From assembly GCF_042646205.1 (NCBI RefSeq), contig NZ_JBHRTF010000004.1:372001-436000 (forward strand): DNA of 64,000 bases, given 5' to 3'. The notes under the pieces were generated by a model. The model made no database searches and was not told the DNA's origin. It was given only the letters and a program-made list of their open reading frames with translations. A program made the translations under genes and the position numbers. Within the stretch, counting starts at the first letter, position 1. The number at the start of each line of letters is the position of its first letter. The stretch is from Cellvibrio fontiphilus_A (GTDB taxonomy: Bacteria; Pseudomonadota; Gammaproteobacteria; Pseudomonadales; Cellvibrionaceae). Of the stretch, positions 59,702 through 64,000 are shown piece by piece.

Positions 59702-60496
59702 TTATTCGAGTTTGTTGCTGCGAATGACGGTGCGCAATTCGTGGATATAACCCGAGCCGCGGCTCGAATATTTACCCAGTTCCGCCACCATGGCACTGCC
59801 GGTGAATTGCGCCTCGTCGTGGCGCAATTGTGCGCGCAGCTGGCGCCAGGGACGATAGGCGTTGTGGGTGTTAATGTTGTTGAAGTATGCCGTAAGCGAC
59901 TCTTCGACATTGTTAAATTTCTTAACTTCATGTTTGGCGTTAGCGGCGCGGCGACTGGGCACCAAACCACAGCCGGGGGTGTAACACCAGTGGCCAAATA
60001 AATTGTGTGCTTCCTCTGCAAAACGCGAGGTGCCCCAGCCGGATTCTACGGCGGCCTGTGCCAGCACCATCGCCGGTGGAATCATGTCTACGCGCAGCAG
60101 CAGGATTTCGATGGCGCGTTCATCTTCCGGGTAGGTTTCGTAAGTCACGTGGAATTTTGCGCGCAGTTTTTCCAGGTTGCGTTTGTTCACGCCGCTAATG
60201 GTTTTGCTGGTATCCCATTCGCTTTTGATTTTTAACAACCGCTCGCGCGACTGTAACAACTTTGCATTTTTTTCATCGATCAAAGGGCGCAGCATGGCCA
60301 GGAATTGCTCTTTGCGCTCGGGTGTTTGTTCGATAGCGGCGAAGTCGGGCAACAGGGTGCTGCTGGTGAGTTCATCCTCATCGACAAATACCTCGTAAAT
60401 CGGCGTCGACATCATCCACAACACCATAACCAGGGTGGCAACCGGGAAGGCGATGAGCGACAGGCCCAAAAACCACTGTGAAGCATTTTTATTCAT
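59702..60496 (-). CDS. Bax-like glucosaminidase/lytic hydrolase, membrane-anchored
   Basis: A 264-residue protein related to E. coli Bax and the mannosyl-glycoprotein endo-beta-N-acetylglucosaminidase (GH73) fold. One N-terminal membrane helix is followed by a periplasmic domain with ILAQAAVESGWGTSRFAEEAHNLFGHW. The glutamate in VESGWG and the following FG.W segment are the catalytic core of this peptidoglycan-hydrolase group. The ATG at 60496 (MNKNASQ) is chosen; the frame reaches 60511. It is 36 bp downstream of the lambda-P-like gene. Function in cell-wall turnover is likely but not proven. Confidence 0.78.
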   Translation of the reverse strand: MNKNASQWFLGLSLIAFPVATLVMVLWMMSTPIYEVFVDEDELTSSTLLPDFAAIEQTPERKEQFLAMLRPLIDEKNAKLLQSRERLLKIKSEWDTSKTISGVNKRNLEKLRAKFHVTYETYPEDERAIEILLLRVDMIPPAMVLAQAAVESGWGTSRFAEEAHNLFGHWCYTPGCGLVPSRRAANAKHEVKKFNNVEESLTAYFNNINTHNAYRPWRQLRAQLRHDEAQFTGSAMVAELGKYSSRGSGYIHELRTVIRSNKLE

Positions 60497-60532
60497 AACA
60501 AGCATTACCAAACAGGAAAGGTTAAACAGGAA

Positions 60533-61225
60533 TTACAAATCGAGTTGTTTGCGCAGTTCTTCCATGCGCTTGAGGTTTTCCTCTTTGCTGAGCGGCGTCT
60601 CTATGGTCTCCGGCAGCAATTGCACGTTAGGTGCAGGCAGTTCGGCACCGTTCATCACACGCTCGCACAATTTTAAATAGTGGCGCTCAAAAATCGGGAA
60701 GGCTACCTTCTCGGCATTGGTCATCAAAAAGTACCAGTCGCTGGCGCAGCCGGCATGGTACACCGCCGGGTGACTCCAGTTGTGCGCGGCCTTGGGGCTG
60801 GGCGCGCGGCAGGCCTCCACATAGGCGGCGTGGGCATCCAGCAGGCCAAATTTTTCCGGGTCGCCTTGGCAGGCGCGAATCATACGGTTGAGCGTGGGCA
60901 AATACTCAGACTCTTCAATCACTTTGCGTGCACCGCGCAGAATCGTTTCCGGCGCAAATTGGGCGAGTGAATTCAACCAGAGGCGACGCGCTTGATTGAG
61001 CAGCTCGTTGTCCTTGAACGCCGCGTAATACTGGTTGTGATAATTGATGCGGAACAGCGCAAACACCTGATTGATGGCATCTATATGTGCATCGGTCGGT
61101 GTCGCCTGATCCTGCCGGCGCTCCCGCTGATTCTGGTCAGCTGGCCCAGCTGCGGTCGTTGAGTTGCTGTGCGAGGCTGCTATCGCGTGTGCGACCTGGT
61201 TGATGAGCGAATTGCTGTCCTGCAT
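60533..61225 (-). CDS. Lambda-P-like replication protein (putative helicase loader)
   Basis: A 230-residue protein with a disordered, Gln/Ser/Thr-rich N-terminus (about 45 residues) followed by a helical core. The stretch IDAINQVFALFRINYHNQYYAAFK, WLNSLAQFAPETILRGARKVIEESEYLPTLNRMIRAC is similar in layout to replication protein P of lambdoid phages, which loads the DnaB helicase. The first 89 bp overlap the end of the DnaT-like gene in another frame; no other start codon exists in that part, and AGG lies 10 nt before the ATG. The pairing with a DnaT-like gene supports a helicase-loading role. There is no phage gene nearby. Confidence 0.55.
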   Translation of the reverse strand: MQDSNSLINQVAHAIAASHSNSTTAAGPADQNQRERRQDQATPTDAHIDAINQVFALFRINYHNQYYAAFKDNELLNQARRLWLNSLAQFAPETILRGARKVIEESEYLPTLNRMIRACQGDPEKFGLLDAHAAYVEACRAPSPKAAHNWSHPAVYHAGCASDWYFLMTNAEKVAFPIFERHYLKLCERVMNGAELPAPNVQLLPETIETPLSKEENLKRMEELRKQLDL

Positions 61226-62342
61226 TTGAATTAACCTGCTGCGAATTAACGGTTGCCAGGGCGTGTTGTTTCGCCCAGTGGTATTTCACGTGTTGCAAAA
61301 ATTTAGTGTTCCAACTGGCATAGACCTGGTTGCTGTCGCGCCAGAATAAAACAAACTCGGCCACCTGCTGCTGGGCAAACTGTAAATCGATATTGGCCAG
61401 TTTAAGCACGTCATAGACATCGCGACTGGGCGCCCAGTTCTCGGGGATGCGTTTGGGTTCGGTGTCGTGTTCCAGCGCCGAGTGGTAACGCTGCCATTGG
61501 CGTTTCACATGCTGGATAAATTTGCTGTTCCAGGTGCGGCCTACATCGCCGCGCTCCTGCCAATACACCACAAACTCGGGAATGGAATCCTCCACAAACG
61601 CGAGGCTGATATTAGCGTGTTTCACCAACACCTCCAGCGCATCTTTGCTCGGGCGCCATTGGCTATGCATGGGCGTTTCCAAATCGCGCTGCAGGAATTC
61701 GGTGTCGCGGTCGCGGCTGGCGCGCTCCTGCTCTTCGCGCTGCAAACGTGCCAGCTGGGTCTCGTGGTTGCGCCACTTGTGCAGCAGATCTTTTAAAAAC
61801 TTGGCGCCCCAGGAGTGGTTGGCTTCGCCGCGTTCGCGCCAGTAAGTCACAAACTCCGGCACCTGCAGGCGGACAAAATCCAGCGGGATATTGTACTGGG
61901 CGATTTGGCGCAGCAGCTCCTGATCCGGCTGCCAGCCGGGCGAGATCAGCGTTGCACCGGTATGGATTGCCGGTGCTATAGGCGCAATCGGTGCCGGTGC
62001 CGCCGCGCTGCCGGGCGCCGTGAACGGTGCGGCAGCGGCGCCATCAAAGGCCAGCGTCAGGCGGCGGCTCTCCACGTAGGGCGCCGACGCCAGCAGGATA
62101 ATGCCCTTATCCTTCAGGCTGCGGCTGATGCGCTGCACATCAAAATCCGTCCAGAAGGGCATCAACCGGCTCACCCAGCTTTCATCTATATCCAGCCACT
62201 GGCGATTATTGGCCGGCTGCAGCGGCAGGTAATTGGTCATATCGCCCAGAATCGACAGCATACAAGCCTCCTCCAGCCCAATGGTGGCGGCCAGCGAAGG
62301 GGAAATCAGCAGTGGGCGTTCGGGTAGTAGCGATGAACTCAT
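61137..62342 (-). CDS. Protein with three DnaT-type DNA-binding repeats (primosome-like)
   Basis: A 401-residue protein. The N-terminal 100 residues (LPLQPANNRQWLDIDESWVSRLMPFWTDFDVQRISRSLKDKGII) form a winged-helix-like domain. Then the pattern W-x-P-(S/D)-...-PEFV-x-YW-x-(E/D)-R-...-W-x-x-KF-x-x-x-(V/L) appears three times (about residues 140-200, 220-280 and 300-360). This is the ssDNA-binding repeat of E. coli DnaT, which has one copy. The tail is rich in Gln and Asn. Its 3' end overlaps the lambda-P-like gene by 89 bp. A role in replication restart is likely by homology, the triple layout being the unusual part. Confidence 0.72.
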   Translation of the reverse strand: MSSSLLPERPLLISPSLAATIGLEEACMLSILGDMTNYLPLQPANNRQWLDIDESWVSRLMPFWTDFDVQRISRSLKDKGIILLASAPYVESRRLTLAFDGAAAAPFTAPGSAAAPAPIAPIAPAIHTGATLISPGWQPDQELLRQIAQYNIPLDFVRLQVPEFVTYWRERGEANHSWGAKFLKDLLHKWRNHETQLARLQREEQERASRDRDTEFLQRDLETPMHSQWRPSKDALEVLVKHANISLAFVEDSIPEFVVYWQERGDVGRTWNSKFIQHVKRQWQRYHSALEHDTEPKRIPENWAPSRDVYDVLKLANIDLQFAQQQVAEFVLFWRDSNQVYASWNTKFLQHVKYHWAKQHALATVNSQQVNSNAGQQFAHQPGRTRDSSLAQQLNDRSWAS

Positions 62343-62539
62343 AGGGCAGGGTCGGGCATGACCAGTTGTGGCAAAGGTGGGAAATTGTAGGCTTATGAGG
62401 TAGTAGATGCCAGTGTTACGGTCCTTGGTTACTGATTGCGGAACATCTGCCCAGATGCAACTCTGGCGGCTACACTTCTAAGCTTATTGCAGTCAGTTGG
62501 TGCTTCATCACACGAGCCATAAATTTAAGGAAATCTTCA

Positions 62540-64000
62540 TGCGGCCCACGTTTGCGCGCCCTTTGTCGAGACTTTTGTTCTGGTGTTTGTTTTTGGGCGG
62601 TGTATTGGTCATTGTCATACGGATGTCATCTGTTGATGATGCTCAAATCGAACCTTTACATGACAACCTACTGATCGACAACGTAACGCAGCTAAACCCG
62701 GTGCGGGTAGCGAAAGTGATTACTCCCACTACCACGGAAGAGATTATTACCGCCATCACCCACACAAGGGGGCCGGTTTCTATTGGCGGTGGACGCTACA
62801 GTCAGGGCGGGCAGGTCGCTTATCCCGATAGCCTGCACATTGATATGCGCCAATTTAATCAGGTGTTGGTATTCGATAAAGATAAAAAACAAATCACAGT
62901 GCAAGCGGGTATTCGCTGGCGCGATATTCAGGACTATATTGATCCGCACAATTTATCGCTAAAAATTATGCAAACCTATGCCAACTTTACGGTAGGTGGT
63001 TCGCTCAGTGTCAATGTTCATGGGCGCTATGTAGGTGAAGGGCCGCTGGTGAAATCGGTTGAGCGTATTAAATTGATTCTGGCCAATGGCGACTTGAAAG
63101 TTGCCAGTCCCAGTGAAAATCCAGAACTGTTTTACGCCGCAATTGGCGGCTATGGTGGAATTGGCGTGATTACTGAAGCAACGTTGCAGTTGGAAGATAA
63201 TCAAAAAGTTGCACGCACTGATGTGACCATGCCAGTTGTTGAGTACAAAAAATTCTTCTTCGAAAAAATTCGCGACGACCCCCATGCGGTATTTACCAAT
63301 GCCGATATTTATCCCCCTGCGTATGAACAGTTGCGCTCTGTGACCTGGTACAACACACAGCTTCCCTTAACTGAACAGGCTCGTTTAATTCCGCGCGATG
63401 CAGAATATTTTTGGGGCCCCAAGGTTGTTGATTGGATTGCCGATTACGATATTGGGCTTTGGTTGCGCGAGTATGTTGTTGATCCGATTATCTATGCATC
63501 ATCTCCTGTGGTATGGCGCAATTATGAGGCCAGTTACGATGTCCGCGAATTGGAGCCGGAAAGCCGTTTAACAACCACCTATGCATTGCGAGAATATTTT
63601 GTACCGGTAGAAAAATTTGATGAGTTTTTGCCGAAAATGCGCGCTATTTTTCAGGCCTATGATGTAACCGTTATTAATGTTTCGGTGCGTCACGCCCATC
63701 GAGATCCAGGTACATTATTAGCTTGGGCAAAAACGGAAGTCTTTGCTTTTGTAGTTTATTATCGCCAGGGAACTAGTGGCGAAGCACAGCAGGTGGTTGA
63801 GCTGTGGACGCGCGCAATGAATGATGCCGCGATTGAACTGGGTGGTGCTTATTATTTGCCTTATCAAGTCTATGAAACCCCTGCCCAGTTTATGGCCGCT
63901 TACCCTCGAGCGCAGGAATTTTTCGCATTAAAAAAAGCAGTTGACCCCCAATATCGTTTTCGCAATCAACTTTGGGCAAAAGTCTATGTGGAAAATGATA
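62540..64000 (+). CDS. FAD-linked oxidoreductase, VAO/PCMH family (3' end beyond window)
   Basis: 487 codons are open from the ATG at 62540 (AAGGA about 7 nt upstream) to the window edge. A hydrophobic N-terminal helix (residues 8-27) suggests a signal or membrane anchor. The FAD-binding PCMH domain follows: VSIGGGRYSQGGQ (about 80-92), VQAGIRWRDIQDYI, and FTVGGSLSVNVHGR, in which a His could hold FAD covalently. Relatives include sugar-lactone oxidases such as L-gulono- and D-arabinono-lactone oxidase and other aldonolactone enzymes; the substrate here is unknown. The sequence 62343-62539 upstream holds no gene. Confidence 0.8.

Overview
The window reads as a contiguous piece of a gammaproteobacterial chromosome of medium GC. 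The gene families (tatA-tatB next to hisE-hisI, the fabA/fabB pair, Hsp70-like YegD, TrxC, SlyD, ParC) and the many secreted or cell-envelope proteins fit the Cellvibrio/Pseudomonas side of the class. The genus is an inference; no rRNA is present. An 11 kb integrated filamentous phage (inovirus) sits in the middle.

Region by region. 1-5600: a minus-strand run (FAD oxidoreductase, aldo/keto reductase, hisI, hisE, tatA, tatB), a plus-strand SDR-like protein and a membrane acyltransferase. 5700-9700: unsaturated fatty acid synthesis (fabB, fabA), a long-chain polyprenyl diphosphate synthase and a phosphopantetheinyl transferase. 9850-17400: SlyD, then a TetR regulator divergent from a three-gene RND efflux pump, with two matching operator palindromes between them. 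17560-22200: TrxC, and a Crp-family regulator divergent from a class III nucleotide cyclase with TPR repeats. 22360-28700: a secreted subtilase, a 7TM sensor kinase, a response regulator with an insertion in its receiver domain, a hotdog thioesterase and a secreted Cys-containing protein.

28860-39746 is the prophage, bounded by 55-bp direct repeats copied from the 3' part of tRNA-Met. From left to right it has a three-gene cargo cassette ending in a ComEC-like metallo-beta-lactamase-fold protein, a leftward lysogeny operon (repressor plus secreted protein), and a rightward operon of HTH protein, probable ssDNA-binding protein, coat proteins, adsorption protein, DUF2523-type protein, Zot assembly ATPase, II/X-type replication initiator and tyrosine integrase. 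A cluster of hairpins follows the integrase. A toxin-antitoxin pair (HTH antitoxin and PIN toxin) lies between the right-hand att copy and the intact tRNA-Met gene, which points the other way.

From 41350 on the content is again ordinary chromosome: aroA (with a GC-rich palindrome inside the reading frame), thioesterase, yegD, an acyltransferase with an SGNH-like tail, psd, a glyoxalase II-like hydrolase, a YgjP-like metallopeptidase, parC, a PilZ protein, a polysaccharide deacetylase, a 1001-residue membrane-anchored protein of unknown function, an Ig-like lipoprotein with an outer-membrane barrel partner, a Bax-like hydrolase, and an overlapping pair that looks like a primosome/helicase-loading module (three DnaT-type repeats plus a lambda-P-like protein). 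The right edge cuts an FAD-linked oxidoreductase.

The best candidates for something undescribed are the prophage cargo cassette (29250-31548), the pair of related secreted proteins inside and just outside the prophage, and the tRNA-derived repeat layout around the toxin-antitoxin module. All functions are read from motifs and context; no database search was possible.
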